Positions 52,176-62,000 of a stretch of 64,000 nucleotides of DNA are shown piece by piece. Under the pieces are notes generated by a model. It saw only the letters and a program-made list of their open reading frames with translations, searched no databases and had not been told where the DNA came from. This stretch comes from Paenibacillus oralis (lineage in GTDB: Bacteria > Bacillota > Bacilli > Paenibacillales > Paenibacillaceae), in contig NZ_RRCN01000001.1 of the NCBI RefSeq assembly GCF_003863965.1, forward strand, positions 7,437,071-7,501,070, read 5' to 3'. Numbering within the stretch: position 1 is the first letter of the stretch; each line of letters begins with the position of its first letter. A program made the translations under genes and the position numbers.

Positions 52176-53621
52176 ATGTGGAAGCCTGATCGTCAAAGCA
52201 ACAAACCTTTATATGAACAGATTGCCGACTATCTGGAGCAACGAATCTCATACGGCGAGTTTCCACCGGGCAGCCTGCTGCCTTCTGAACGCAAGTTGGC
52301 GGAGCAACTAGGGGTGAACCGTAGCACTATCATTCAAGCCTTTGCCGAACTGCGCTCGTTTGGTATCATCGAAAGCCGAACAGGTAGCGGAACGCGTGTA
52401 AGCAGAACCAAGTGGGGAGCTACGCCTAAGCATACGCCAAATTGGAAACGATATGCCGAAGGAGGCAGTTTTTTACCCAATCCGCCTTTTATGCGTAAAA
52501 TCCGGGAAGCACTGACAGATCAGCCTTCGCGGATCGATTTCGCAAGCGGCGAACTGGCGGCGGATCTTGCACCCATGGATGAAATCGCAAGTCTGATGAG
52601 CGCGCATCACTATACGTCTTATTTGGGCTACGACAATCCGCAAGGGTACGTTCCACTCAGAGAAACCCTTGTTTCCTATTTAAAGAGATACCGGTCAATT
52701 CAGACAAGCGAATCGTCAATCCTGATCACGTCCGGATCGCAGCAATCACTGTATTTGATAACACAATGCCTGTTGTCGCCGGGAGACGCCGTTGCGATCG
52801 AAGACCCTTCCTATTGCTACTCGCTGCCGATGTTTCAATCCGCAGGACTCCGGCTGTTCCGACTTCCTGTCGATCAGCACGGTATCCGTCCCGATGACAT
52901 TCGCACCCTGTACAAAAAACATCGTATCAAAATGGTGTTCCTCAATCCGAATTATCAGAACCCAACGGGGACTGTACTCGCCGATGAGCGTCGCGAACAA
53001 CTGCTGGAGGTAGCCAGTGAATTGGCTTTGCCGATCGTAGAAGACGATCCTTTCAGTTTAACCGCTTATGAGGGAAATCCGCCCGCACCGCTAAAATCGT
53101 TGGATACAGTTGGTTCCGTCCTGTACATCGGCTCGTTTTCCAAAGTCGCCGCGTCCGGCCTACGTATCGGCTGGATGGTCGCACCGCGCTCCATTGTGGA
53201 GCGTCTGGCAGATGCTAGGCAGCAGATGGATTTCGGATTAAGCATCATTCCGCAACAGGTCGCTGCGCAATTTTTAAAATCGTCTCATTTCGAACCTCAT
53301 TTGGAACGCTTGCGCATACAACTGCAATTTAAGCGAGATCTGCTGATCGATACCTTGCGGAAAGAGCTTCATGATTCGGTCATTTACGACATTCCCCACG
53401 GGGGACTGCATCTGTGGTGCAAGCTGCTTCCAGACGTTAACGACGGCAAACTGCTGGATGAAGCGATCCGAAGAGGGGTCGTGTTCGTGCCGGGAAGCGT
53501 CTACGGCTCGGATTCCAGCTTTGTACGATTTACATTTGCCAGGGCCAAAAATGATGAGATCGAGCCCGGAATATCCCGGTTTGCTGAAGCGCTGCGGTCG
53601 CTGACTAGCATAAACTCATAG
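52176..53621 (+). CDS. MocR-type GntR/aminotransferase transcription regulator
   Basis: 481 residues from the ATG at 52176 (AGGTGAG before it; a GTG at 52167 overlaps that site). N-terminal winged helix (PLYEQIADYLEQRISYGEFP, LPSERKLAEQLGVNRSTIIQ), then a linker and a class I aminotransferase-like domain with the PLP Lys in GSFSKVAASGLRIGW (about 322). MocR proteins such as GabR and PdxR sense a PLP-bound ligand. It faces away from cysI with direct repeats between them, so it likely controls cysI and itself. The ligand is unknown; an amino acid is plausible. Confidence 0.9.
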   Translation: MWKPDRQSNKPLYEQIADYLEQRISYGEFPPGSLLPSERKLAEQLGVNRSTIIQAFAELRSFGIIESRTGSGTRVSRTKWGATPKHTPNWKRYAEGGSFLPNPPFMRKIREALTDQPSRIDFASGELAADLAPMDEIASLMSAHHYTSYLGYDNPQGYVPLRETLVSYLKRYRSIQTSESSILITSGSQQSLYLITQCLLSPGDAVAIEDPSYCYSLPMFQSAGLRLFRLPVDQHGIRPDDIRTLYKKHRIKMVFLNPNYQNPTGTVLADERREQLLEVASELALPIVEDDPFSLTAYEGNPPAPLKSLDTVGSVLYIGSFSKVAASGLRIGWMVAPRSIVERLADARQQMDFGLSIIPQQVAAQFLKSSHFEPHLERLRIQLQFKRDLLIDTLRKELHDSVIYDIPHGGLHLWCKLLPDVNDGKLLDEAIRRGVVFVPGSVYGSDSSFVRFTFARAKNDEIEPGISRFAEALRSLTSINS

Positions 53622-53637
53622 CCATAGACAACTAAAA

Positions 53638-53672
53638 CAAAACAACCGCTAACCACCGCGGTTGTTTTGTTA
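53638..53672 (+). terminator. Terminator after the MocR gene
   Basis: ACAAAACAACCGC (53638-53650), loop TAACCACC, GCGGTTGTTTTGT (53659-53671). The 13-bp perfect stem ends in T-rich arms. It sits 16 bp after the stop. Confidence 0.85.
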
Positions 53673-54019
53673 ACATCGATTTGTAGAATTTCATTCTGGT
53701 CCAAAATACAAGGTTTATATTTTTTATTCCTCACTAATTTCGCTGACCTTCGTTATTTTTTAGAAAACTGTCGGACTCTTTTTCCATTTCCAAATTATAC
53801 TCATACTGACTCCTCCCCAGATCGTGATTTCCAAACTACGCTAATGTATAACTTTAGGGGTAATCTGAAACCATCCAAATGATTAAATATTTCACCGCCA
53901 TTTTTTCATAAGCTGGTTGGCATAAAATGTTCAATGATTGGCGGGTTACGGACTTCTAGGAATCGTTTATATTAATTTCATTCCAATGAACCAGTGCAAT
54001 TGAGAAAGGAATGAGCTTA
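53673..54019. other. Intergenic region before serC
   Basis: No gene is visible. It contains one ACCATCCAAA site (53870-53879), a near copy of the MocR repeat, about 140 bp before serC. AT-rich stretches suit a promoter, but I cannot assign a clear one. I see no T-box or other riboswitch. Confidence 0.35.
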
Positions 54020-55111
54020 ATGCATGCACGACCATACAATTTTTATGCTGGACCAGCAGTGCTTCCGCAAGAAGTCTTGGAACAAGCACAGTCGGAGATG
54101 AACAATTACGGAGCAACCGGGCTTTCCTTGATGGAAATTTCACATCGTTCGCCAATTTACGATGCAATCCATAATGAGACTCAACTTCTGTTTAAAGAGC
54201 TGCTTCAATTGCCGGATGAGTATCATGTGCTTTTTCTCCCCGGCGGTGCCAGCCTGCAGTTCTCCATGATTCCGATGAATTTTCTTACTCCCGGAAAGGT
54301 TGCCAATTATATCTTGAGCGGTCTATGGGCAGAGAAAGCTATTGAAGAAGCCTGTAAAGTTGGAGATGTATATGTCTCGTTTTCGGGAAAAGCGAACAAT
54401 TTCACGAAAATGCCTTCATTGCAAGATATACAAGTTCATACGCAGATGGATGCTTATTTGCACATCACTTCCAATGAAACCGTAAATGGTACCCAACTTC
54501 ATCACTTTCCCGTTATTCAGGATGTTCCGTTGATCGCGGACATGTCAAGTGACATCCTCTCTCGTCCGTTCGACATCTCGAAATTCGCCGTCATATATGC
54601 CGGCGCTCAGAAAAATCTAGGCCCGGCCGGAGTCACGATTGTCATTTTGCGGGAAGAAGCGCTACCACAACACACGACTTCATTACCCGCCATGCTGGAC
54701 TACCGCACATACATCAAACATAATTCTCTCTACAATACTCCACCTGTCTACCCCATTTACATGGTGAATCTTGTATTGAAGTGGATTAAGCACAGTGGTG
54801 GATTGAACATTATGGAGAAACGAAATGAAGAAAAAGCACGGTTAATCTATGATGCCATCGACCAGAGCGGTGGCTTTTATAAGGGATTGGCACACCCGGC
54901 CAGCCGTTCGTTAATGAACATTACATTTAAAATATGGAACGATGAACTGGAGAAAAGATTTATCCAGGAAGCAAGTACTCAGCAATTGGTCGGACTGGAA
55001 GGACACCGAAGCGTCGGACATATTCGCGCCTCCGTTTACAACGCCCTGCCATATAAAGCCTGTCAAGCACTTGCCGAATTTATGAAAGAATTTCAAAAAC
55101 GCTATAGTTAG
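54020..55111 (+). CDS. serC: Phosphoserine aminotransferase
   Basis: 363 residues from the ATG at 54020; AAAGGA is 11 bases away, while the ATG at 54011 is too close to it. YNFYAGPAVLPQEVLEQAQS, the SLMEISHRS and LPGGASLQFSMIPMNF blocks, and the PLP Lys in IYAGAQKNLGPAGVT (about 199) define SerC. It converts 3-phosphohydroxypyruvate and glutamate to phosphoserine in serine synthesis, also used in vitamin B6 synthesis. It is a single-gene unit with its own terminator. Confidence 0.96.
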   Translation: MHARPYNFYAGPAVLPQEVLEQAQSEMNNYGATGLSLMEISHRSPIYDAIHNETQLLFKELLQLPDEYHVLFLPGGASLQFSMIPMNFLTPGKVANYILSGLWAEKAIEEACKVGDVYVSFSGKANNFTKMPSLQDIQVHTQMDAYLHITSNETVNGTQLHHFPVIQDVPLIADMSSDILSRPFDISKFAVIYAGAQKNLGPAGVTIVILREEALPQHTTSLPAMLDYRTYIKHNSLYNTPPVYPIYMVNLVLKWIKHSGGLNIMEKRNEEKARLIYDAIDQSGGFYKGLAHPASRSLMNITFKIWNDELEKRFIQEASTQQLVGLEGHRSVGHIRASVYNALPYKACQALAEFMKEFQKRYS

Positions 55112-55115
55112 AGTC

Positions 55116-55146
55116 AAAAGGTTGGACTGAACATCCAACCTTTTAT
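55116..55146. terminator. Terminator between serC and the glycan operon (bidirectional)
   Basis: AAAAGGTTGGA (55116-55126), 7-base loop, TCCAACCTTTT (55134-55144). The 11-bp stem with A and T arms on both sides can stop serC from one side and the convergent glycan operon from the other. Confidence 0.85.
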
Positions 55147-55209
55147 TATGCACTTGTAACGCCTTTAAGGTACGTATCTCCTATCGTATCTTTCCCTCGA
55201 TGGATTACT

Positions 55210-55311
55210 TTACGAAACATCAGGAGGATAGGAGGAGTGAAAGATAAGGTACACTGTCAGAATGATCAGAAAAAAAGCGATAAGCAGCAGCTTAGGAAAT
55301 TTATGGTTCAT
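55210..55311 (-). CDS. 33-residue membrane peptide, coupled to the MurG-like gene
   Basis: ATGA overlap with the stop of the MurG-like gene, and a GGGAGAGG site before it. One hydrophobic helix (LLLIAFFLIILTVYLIF) with a basic start and a short SSYPPD tail. It is the third gene of the operon. It may be a real small membrane peptide or the surviving N-terminus of a longer exported protein; nothing recognisable continues in other frames. Confidence 0.45.
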   Translation of the reverse strand: MNHKFPKLLLIAFFLIILTVYLIFHSSYPPDVS

Positions 55312-56408
55312 AGTCCTCTCCCCTTTCGGACACCTGCTGCCGTCCTGATCAGATCGATAACTTTACCGGCGGCGTCTCCCATGTCAGTGTTCTTCATACG
55401 ATCTACAAATGATCTGCGCTTCAAATAAGCGTTCTCGACTGCTTCAAGGAAAGCTTGACTTGTCATTCCCTCTTCGTTAAGGAGCTCCGCATAGCCTGCA
55501 TCCCGAAAGGACTGCGCGTTCGCCGTCTGTCCCAAACGGGATCCACCGTTCGCGTGCGGAATCAGAAGCATTGGCTTCCGAAGCAGCAGCAGTTCATGGA
55601 TCGCCCCGGAGCCCGCACGCGATACGACCAGATCCGCCATAGCCAGCAAATCGGGCAACTCGTTATGGGCATATTCAAGCTGCATGTATCTTCTGTCCGG
55701 CCGGATAGCAGAATCCATTTTTCCATGTCCGCAGATGTGAACGACCTGAAAGCTTACAAGCAGCTTTGGAAGCGACTCTCTTACGATCCGGTTGATCCGG
55801 TCCGCCCCCTGGCTACCGCCCATCACGAGCAGGACCGGCTTGTTGCTATCGAAGCCGCAAGCATAGATACCTCGCGCACGGCTGCCGTACTTTAGCTCCT
55901 CTCTGACGATCGGTCCAACATGAACGAGCTTCCCATCGGCACAGCGATCGTTCCCGACAGTCCCCTTAAAGGTCGTGCACATTATCCGGGCAAACCTTCG
56001 GGAAATCCGATTGGCAAGACCGGGATTAAGATCGGGTTCCAGAATCACGACTGGAACTCCGTTCCATTTAGCGCCGATCACGACTGGAACGGCAACGAAG
56101 CCGCCGAGGGAAAAAACGACGTTCGGCTTGATCCGGAAAATATGTAGCGCAGCTTGGACAATGCCGACCAGCAATTTGAAAACGTCCGTTATATTGGCCA
56201 AGGCAAAGTATCTTCTCAACTTGCCCGTAGCAACCACATGATAGCGAGCTTGCTGGAAGTCGTCGACCAGCCGGCGCTCGATGCCACGCTTCGAGCCGAT
56301 ATAATGAATCTCCCAATCCTCTTCCTCTCGCAAACGCGCCATTAAGGCCAAATTAGCCGTTACGTGACCGGCGGAACCGCCTCCGGTAAATACGATCGTC
56401 CGTTTCAT
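55308..56408 (-). CDS. MurG-like glycosyltransferase
   Basis: 366 residues from the ATG at 56408 (GAGGAGG before it). N-terminal GGGSAGHVTANLALMARL, middle VVFSLGGFVAVPVVIGAKW and C-terminal VSRAGSGAIHELLLL are MurG/UDP-GlcNAc transferase signatures (GT28, GT-B fold). B. subtilis-type MurG acts in peptidoglycan lipid II formation within the mur cluster; this copy lies outside such a cluster and follows an epimerase gene, so a role in another surface glycan is likelier. Its start overlaps the epimerase stop by 4 bp (ATGA). Confidence 0.8.
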   Translation of the reverse strand: MKRTIVFTGGGSAGHVTANLALMARLREEEDWEIHYIGSKRGIERRLVDDFQQARYHVVATGKLRRYFALANITDVFKLLVGIVQAALHIFRIKPNVVFSLGGFVAVPVVIGAKWNGVPVVILEPDLNPGLANRISRRFARIMCTTFKGTVGNDRCADGKLVHVGPIVREELKYGSRARGIYACGFDSNKPVLLVMGGSQGADRINRIVRESLPKLLVSFQVVHICGHGKMDSAIRPDRRYMQLEYAHNELPDLLAMADLVVSRAGSGAIHELLLLRKPMLLIPHANGGSRLGQTANAQSFRDAGYAELLNEEGMTSQAFLEAVENAYLKRRSFVDRMKNTDMGDAAGKVIDLIRTAAGVRKGRGL

Positions 56409-57391
56409 CCGAGGAATCCTCCTCGCTGGAGAAGGGTGGCTGTTTCTTCCATGGACAGTGTCGAATCCTCCGAGCAGTATCCCCCGCTCCACTTCCCAAA
56501 AGCATCCGCAGGCAGCCGCTTACTCGCCTGGAACTCGTCCGTGCAAGAAGATACGATAGTATAAAAATCCTCATTGCTATCCAGTACGCAACCATCCTCC
56601 CATTCCGAAATTAATGTCTCATGCAGTCTCTCTCCCGGCCGGATGCCGATCACCTTTTGCTTCAGATGCGTCTTTCCAGAATGCTCAATCAGGACCTGTG
56701 CGATATCGGTAATTTTACATGACGGCATTTTCGTCACGAAGATTTCTCCACCCCGGCAAATAACCATCGCGGATAACAGTGTTCGAACGGCATCTTTTAG
56801 CGTGAGAAAAAATCTCGTCATTCTGGGGTCAGTCACGCTCAGGTCCTGCCCTGCTTCTATCTGTTGTAAAAATAGAGGAACGACGCTACCTGCGGAGCCA
56901 AGGACGTTACCGCTTCTCAGGCAGGCAAATCTTGTATTCGATCTAGAATCAGCGTGCAGGACGAGTTTTTCCGCGAGCGCTTTGGTCATCCCGTAGGTGT
57001 TGGACGGATTCGACGCCTTATCCGTAGAGACATAGAGTACTTTCTGTACGTTGCTTTCGATCGCTGCGTCGATGACATTCTGCGTTCCCATCACATTTGT
57101 CTTCAACGCACTGTCAGGCTGGTCTTCACAGATCGGAACATGCTTGAGTGCAGCCAGATGAAACACGTAATCGACACCGGCGCAGGCTTTGAAGAGCTCC
57201 CGTCTGTCGCAGATATCGCCGATAACGAACTGTAATCTAGCATTACCAAAGGCTTGCTTCATCTTTACCTGAAGCGACTCGTTTCGCGAGAAAACGCGGA
57301 TTTCCTTAGGCTCCAGAGGCAACAGTTGCCTAACCAATTCCTCTCCCCAGGAGCCCGTCCCACCTGTAATCAGAATCGTTTTATTGTTCAT
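56405..57391 (-). CDS. NAD-dependent sugar epimerase/dehydratase (CapD/FnlA-like)
   Basis: 328 residues. Rossmann motif ITGGTGSWGEELVRQL, LAALKHVPICEDQP, VSTDKASNPSNTYGMTKALA with the Ser/Thr-Tyr-x3-Lys catalytic set, and RSGNVLGSAGSVVPLF define the polysaccharide biosynthesis SDR group (UDP-GlcNAc 4,6-dehydratase or C4 epimerase, as FnlA/CapE). It would make a modified UDP-amino sugar for a cell-surface glycan. It begins a three-gene, tightly coupled operon with the MurG-like enzyme. Confidence 0.85.
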   Translation of the reverse strand: MNNKTILITGGTGSWGEELVRQLLPLEPKEIRVFSRNESLQVKMKQAFGNARLQFVIGDICDRRELFKACAGVDYVFHLAALKHVPICEDQPDSALKTNVMGTQNVIDAAIESNVQKVLYVSTDKASNPSNTYGMTKALAEKLVLHADSRSNTRFACLRSGNVLGSAGSVVPLFLQQIEAGQDLSVTDPRMTRFFLTLKDAVRTLLSAMVICRGGEIFVTKMPSCKITDIAQVLIEHSGKTHLKQKVIGIRPGERLHETLISEWEDGCVLDSNEDFYTIVSSCTDEFQASKRLPADAFGKWSGGYCSEDSTLSMEETATLLQRGGFLG

Positions 57392-57697
57392 ATGATTCCC
57401 TCCTATTATCGCAATGAAGGCACTGTCTTACCAATTGACAAGTTCATCATAAGAGAGCCATGTTACGCGGATATGACACCGGTAATCTATTCACAAAAAA
57501 ACATCGCCTATAAAAGTAAAACCACTGAAAAACCAAGCATCGCATCTTAGCCTTCACCACATGCGAAGGAACTAAAAATAACACTAATTTCTCAAAGACC
57601 ACGCGGTCATTTTCTATAAGGATCATGTAGTGGACACGGTTGAAATGAAATAGTATACTTTTTTTCATAAAAACCTTTCATATGAGGTGTTTGCACG
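57392..57697. other. Divergent intergenic region, no gene seen
   Basis: About 300 AT-rich bases separate the epimerase gene (minus) from the first VOC gene (plus). Short reading frames are present, but none has a ribosome binding site or a recognisable product. Promoters of both units must lie here; no strong consensus pair stands out. Confidence 0.4.
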
Positions 57698-58084
57698 ATG
57701 AAGAACGGAATTCGATATGAATTTCATCACGCCGGTATTCCAACGACAGAAATCAGACCTAATGAAAAGTATAGTGAGTCGACCAAAATGTATACGTCGG
57801 ATAACGAAGGCAACTTTCGAATCCAATGGCACCGTTTTGAAGCCGATTCTCCTCTCCATCCCCTCCTTAAAAATTTGCCTCACGTCGCCTTTAAGGTGAA
57901 TGATTTAAAAGCTGCAATTGATGGAGAAGAAGTGCTTTTAGGGCCATACGAGCCAATTGATGATTACTGGGTTGCGGTAATCAACGACGGCGGCGTTCCT
58001 GTTGAACTGATCCAAACCTCCCTTTCGGACGATGAGCTATGGGGGAGGGCGGAAAAGGGTCAAGGTTCTCTTTACAGAAATTAA
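57698..58084 (+). CDS. VOC (glyoxalase/bleomycin resistance-like) protein, copy 1
   Basis: 128 residues, GAGGTG nine bases before ATG. Fits a VOC fold: YEFHHAGIPTTEIRP at the N-terminus (metal His), NLPHVAFKVNDL in the middle and VPVELIQTS with the Glu ligand near the end. VOC proteins bind a metal and act in detoxification or drug binding; the substrate is not predictable. A near-identical copy lies 240 bp downstream. Confidence 0.8.
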   Translation: MKNGIRYEFHHAGIPTTEIRPNEKYSESTKMYTSDNEGNFRIQWHRFEADSPLHPLLKNLPHVAFKVNDLKAAIDGEEVLLGPYEPIDDYWVAVINDGGVPVELIQTSLSDDELWGRAEKGQGSLYRN

Positions 58085-58126
58085 TAGGCAACTACAGAAA
58101 AGCTTGGGCTTTTGAAACAATCTATC

Positions 58127-58158
58127 CCCCCTGTTCTATACAGGGGGTAGTTTTTTTT
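58127..58158 (+). terminator. Terminator after VOC copy 1
   Basis: CCCCCTGT (58127-58134), loop TCTAT, ACAGGGGG (58140-58147), then TAG and eight T. Perfect stem; copy 2 therefore needs its own promoter or read-through. Confidence 0.9.
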
Positions 58159-58323
58159 ATTTCTAATCCTTCTTATAATAGGTTGGTCATCCAAGGTGCA
58201 ATATTAGTCGGATACAAAAAGACAGAGAAGACGAGGGATTGAAATGAGGAGCTATATTATTGATCATCATAGAGTAAATCGCATCGACCATTACAGAATT
58301 AAATGTCAAGAGGTGTTTGCACA

Positions 58324-58710
58324 ATGAAGAGTGGAATTCAATATGAATTTCATCACACTGGTATTCCAACGTCAGAAATCAGACCGGATGAAAAGTATAG
58401 TGAGTCGGCTAAAATGTATACTTCGGATAACGAGGGTAACTTTCGAATCCAATGGCACCGTTTTGAATCCGATTCTCCTCTCCATCCCCTCATTAAAGAT
58501 TTGCCTCACGTTGCCTTTAAGGTGAATGATTTAAAAGCCGCAATTGATGGAGAAGAAGTGCTTATAGGACCATACGAACCAATTGATGATTACTGGGTTG
58601 CGGTAATCAACGACGGCGGCGCTCCTGTCGAACTGATCCAAACCTCTCTTTCGGATGATGAGATATGGGGAAGGGCGAAAAAGGGACAAGGTTCTCTTTA
58701 CAGGAAGTAA
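58324..58710 (+). CDS. VOC (glyoxalase/bleomycin resistance-like) protein, copy 2
   Basis: 128 residues from the ATG at 58324, which has the same GAGGTGTTTGCAC leader as copy 1. About nine of ten residues match copy 1; differences are mostly conservative (LLKNLPHV against LIKDLPHV; LGPYEP against IGPYEP). All putative metal ligands are kept, so both should be active. A tandem duplication with dosage or slight functional divergence is inferred. Confidence 0.8.
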   Translation: MKSGIQYEFHHTGIPTSEIRPDEKYSESAKMYTSDNEGNFRIQWHRFESDSPLHPLIKDLPHVAFKVNDLKAAIDGEEVLIGPYEPIDDYWVAVINDGGAPVELIQTSLSDDEIWGRAKKGQGSLYRK

Positions 58711-58777
58711 CTATTATCTAGCCCCGTACCATAGGAGCTGTCCCCTGTCAATTAGACAGTAATCAAGAAGCAATTTA

Positions 58778-58822
58778 AGCACCCTGAGCCCTATATTCAA
58801 AGGCTTAGGGTGTTTAATTTTC
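58778..58822. terminator. Hairpin after VOC copy 2
   Basis: AGCACCCTGAGCC (58778-58790) pairs with GGCTTAGGGTGTT (58802-58814) with two G-T pairs, then TAATTTT. It terminates the VOC unit. Confidence 0.65.
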
Positions 58823-58943
58823 GTATTCTAGACTCAAAGCCTATTTTGAGGCTCAAGAGAATGCACCGTGTTCACTAACGTATCCGTGAACGTACTATCT
58901 TCGGACATTGACGATGGATTAACATCATCTTCATGGTAGGAAA

Positions 58944-58980
58944 AACAAGAAAGAGACACCGCAAAGAATGTCTCCAATAT
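58944..58980 (-). terminator. Probable terminator of the SLH protein gene
   Basis: On the minus strand GAGACA and TGTCTC flank a 12-base loop and are followed by TTTCTTGTTTTT. It lies about 95 bp after the SLH gene stop. The short stem makes it moderately convincing. Confidence 0.45.
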
Positions 58981-59072
58981 TGTTCTTCAATGGTAAATGT
59001 GCCTGTCAACATCGGGAATCATCCCAACTTCGTTGCTTGAGGCTTCGTAGTCAATAGAGAGAGAAAGCACCT

Positions 59073-62000
59073 TTAGACACCTGACCAGCTCTGCAGCCGC
59101 AGTATCAGCACAACCGCTTCCGCCCGGGTTACTGACGCGTTGGGCGCAAAAAGATTTTCGTCTCTGCCCTTCATGACCCCATTATTCTGTACTGCTTCTA
59201 CCGCTTCCTTTGCCCAGACCGGAATGTTGTCTGCATCGGCATAAGGGAGCTTCGTTTCCGGCGCTTCCGGCATATCCATCACGCGCACCGCAATCATTGC
59301 TATTTCCACTCGGTTCATAAGTTCTCCAGGCCCGAACGTTCCGTCCGCGAAGCCATGGATCCACCCCTCCGAAACGGCTTCCGTGATAGACGGTCTCGCC
59401 CATGCCGGCACGCTGGCCGCATCCGCTAATGTCAGCTCCGGGCTCGCACTCCCTTGTCCGTTGCCGGACGGCTTCAGTGCGCGCATCAACATCACTGTAA
59501 ATTCCATGCGGGTAACCTGCCGATCCGGACGGAAAGTGTTGTCATTATACCCCGTAACGATTCCCTTAGCCACTGCCTCCCTAATCTCCGCATTCGCCCA
59601 ATGTCCGGAAATATCGTTGAATTCGTCGGCAGGCGCTTCCGGTTGGGACGGTGGCACAGACTTTTGGACTACGGAAAGAACTGCAAATCTGGTAAATTGA
59701 TCCGTTTGAGCCGTAAAGACATCCCCGTTCAGGCTGCCTCCCAGTTCTACCCACTGGCCGGTCGACTCATCGTAAGCAAACAGAACGGCTCTGCGATCAT
59801 CTCCAATGTTTTCGGACTGGAGCTTGATCTGCAGCGTCATGGGCTGTTGAAGCGGTTCTCCAGTACTCTTCATCAGACGGAATACCACACTGAGCAATTC
59901 CGCTTCTTCCGGCAGGGGCACCCCATCCGGGCCAAGCTTCTCTATCGTCAGGAAAAAAGGTCGGTCGGCCGCATGGGCCGGAACAGACACTTTGACCTGA
60001 TCCCCCAGACTTGCCGTACAGCCCTCGGTTCCGCAAAGAACCGTTATATTCGTTGATTGGACCGCCGTTGAATTGTCTCTCCTTGCGGAAACAGCAGCGC
60101 TTACTCGCACCGTTGCCGTGACGGTAAAACCGCCAAATTCGGCCGTGATCGTTGCGGTTCCCGGCGATACGGCCGTGATTAGACCTTGATCGTTGATGAA
60201 GGCAATCTCCGGCTGAAGCGAGCGAAAGACGACACCTTCGGCCATCGCTTTGCGGCTGTTGTCCGAATAAAGGCCGTACACGATCGCGGAATGAGATTCC
60301 CCCGCCTTGAAACGGTACTCGGAAGCATTCAACTCCAATCCGTTCAGCAGGGGTTTCGGAATCTGAACGTCAGCCACGATGACCTTCACGCTGACCGTCT
60401 GACCGTCCGGATTCGTCAGCCCTTCGAGCGCGGTCAGCGTGCCCGTAAACCTGTACGTGCCGGGCTGCTCTCCGTCATAGTTCGCTTCGTACACATCCCA
60501 CGTGACCGTTGCCAGCCTGGTTTCTCCGCTGCTCAGCGTTACCTCGACGGTTCCCGGCAGATTGATGTCCGTCAGCTTCGTACCGTACGAAACATGAATG
60601 TCCGGCAACTCCGCCACGGATTCCACCGTTGGTTCGTCTACGATAACGTTGACGATCGCCTGTCGGATATCCGGTTTCGTAGGCCCTTCGGGCACGGTCA
60701 GCGTGCCCGTAAACCTGTACGTGCCGGGCTGCTCTCCGTCATAGTTCGCTTCGTACACATCCCACGTGACTGTCGCCAGCTTCGTTTCTCCGCTGCTCAG
60801 CGTCACCTCGACGGTCCCCGGCAGACCAATGTTCGGCAGCTTCGTGCCGTACGGAACATGAATGTCCGGCAGCGTCCCCACCGATTTCGTGATTGGTTCG
60901 TCTACGATGACCTTCACGCTGGCCGGCTTGCCACCCGGATTCGTCGACCCTTCGGGCGCAGTCAGCGTGCCCGTAAACCTGTACGTGCCGGGCTGCTCTC
61001 CGTCATAGTTCGCTTCGTACACATCCCACGTGACCGTCGCCAGCTTTGTTTCCCCGCTGCTCAGCGTTACCTCGACGTCTGTCGGCAAGTTAATGTCCGT
61101 CAGCTTCGTACCGTACGGAATATGAATGTCCGGCAGATCCACCACGGATTCCACCGTTGGTTCATCTACGATGACCTTCACACTGGCCGTCTTGCCGTCC
61201 GGATTCGTCGATCCTTCGGGCTCGGTCAGCGTGCCCATAAACCTGTACGTGCCGGGCTGCTCTCCGTCATAGTTCGCTTCGTACACATCCCACGTGACCG
61301 TCGCCAGCTTCGTTTCTCCGCTGCTCAGCGTCACCACAACGGTCCCCGGCAGACCGATATCCGACAACTTCGTACCGTACGGAGCATGAATGTCTGACAG
61401 CGCCTCTACTGATTTTACAGTCGGTTCGTCTACGATGACGTTAATGCTGGCCGTCTTGCCGTCCGGATTCGTCGACCGTTCGGGCGCGGTCAACGTGCCC
61501 GTAAACCTGTACGTACCAGGCTGTGATCCATCGTAAGCCGGATTACCATCGTCCCACGTTACAGCTGCTTGCTTCGTTTCTCCGTTGCTCAGCGTCACCC
61601 CGACGGTCCCCGGCAGACCGATGTCCGACAGCTTCGTACCGTACGGAATTACAATACCCTGCAACGTGAAGACAGATTCAAGAGTGATGTCTTTCCAGCG
61701 GGCGTAAAGCGTCGTGCTGCCCGTGCTTGTGATCGCGCTGATCTTAGCCGTATCTGTCAGTTGTTCCCCGGCAGCCGTAAACCAACCTTCGAATTCATAT
61801 CCCGAAGAAGTCGGACGATTCAGGCTCAAACCGACTGCTTGCACCGTCGGCGCCAAAATGCGCAAGGAAGGCGGAGGCGTACCGGGTGCGCCATTCAAGT
61901 CGAAATTCAGATCGAAGTTATTTCCGCTTACAGTGATTCCCGACACGGCACTCTTGATCGTGCCGGCATTATCGATGATGCCCTCGCCTTTAAGCGTACC

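Noticed and set aside
58730..58770. Sequence GGAGCTGTCCCCTGTCAATTAGACAG that recalls the end of some insertion sequences
   Set aside because: No transposase fragment, second inverted end or target duplication is nearby, so a mobile-element call is not supported.
60186..61397. A 403-codon frame opposite the SLH gene with repeated RARKPVRAGLLSVIVRFVHI-type segments
   Set aside because: It is the antisense shadow of the 264-bp repeats; its repeat length is exactly that of the sense gene and it has no start signal.
60390..61710. Regular repeats that might suggest a CRISPR array
   Set aside because: Units are 264 bp, contiguous and coding for Ig-like domains; there are no short repeats with unique spacers and no cas genes.
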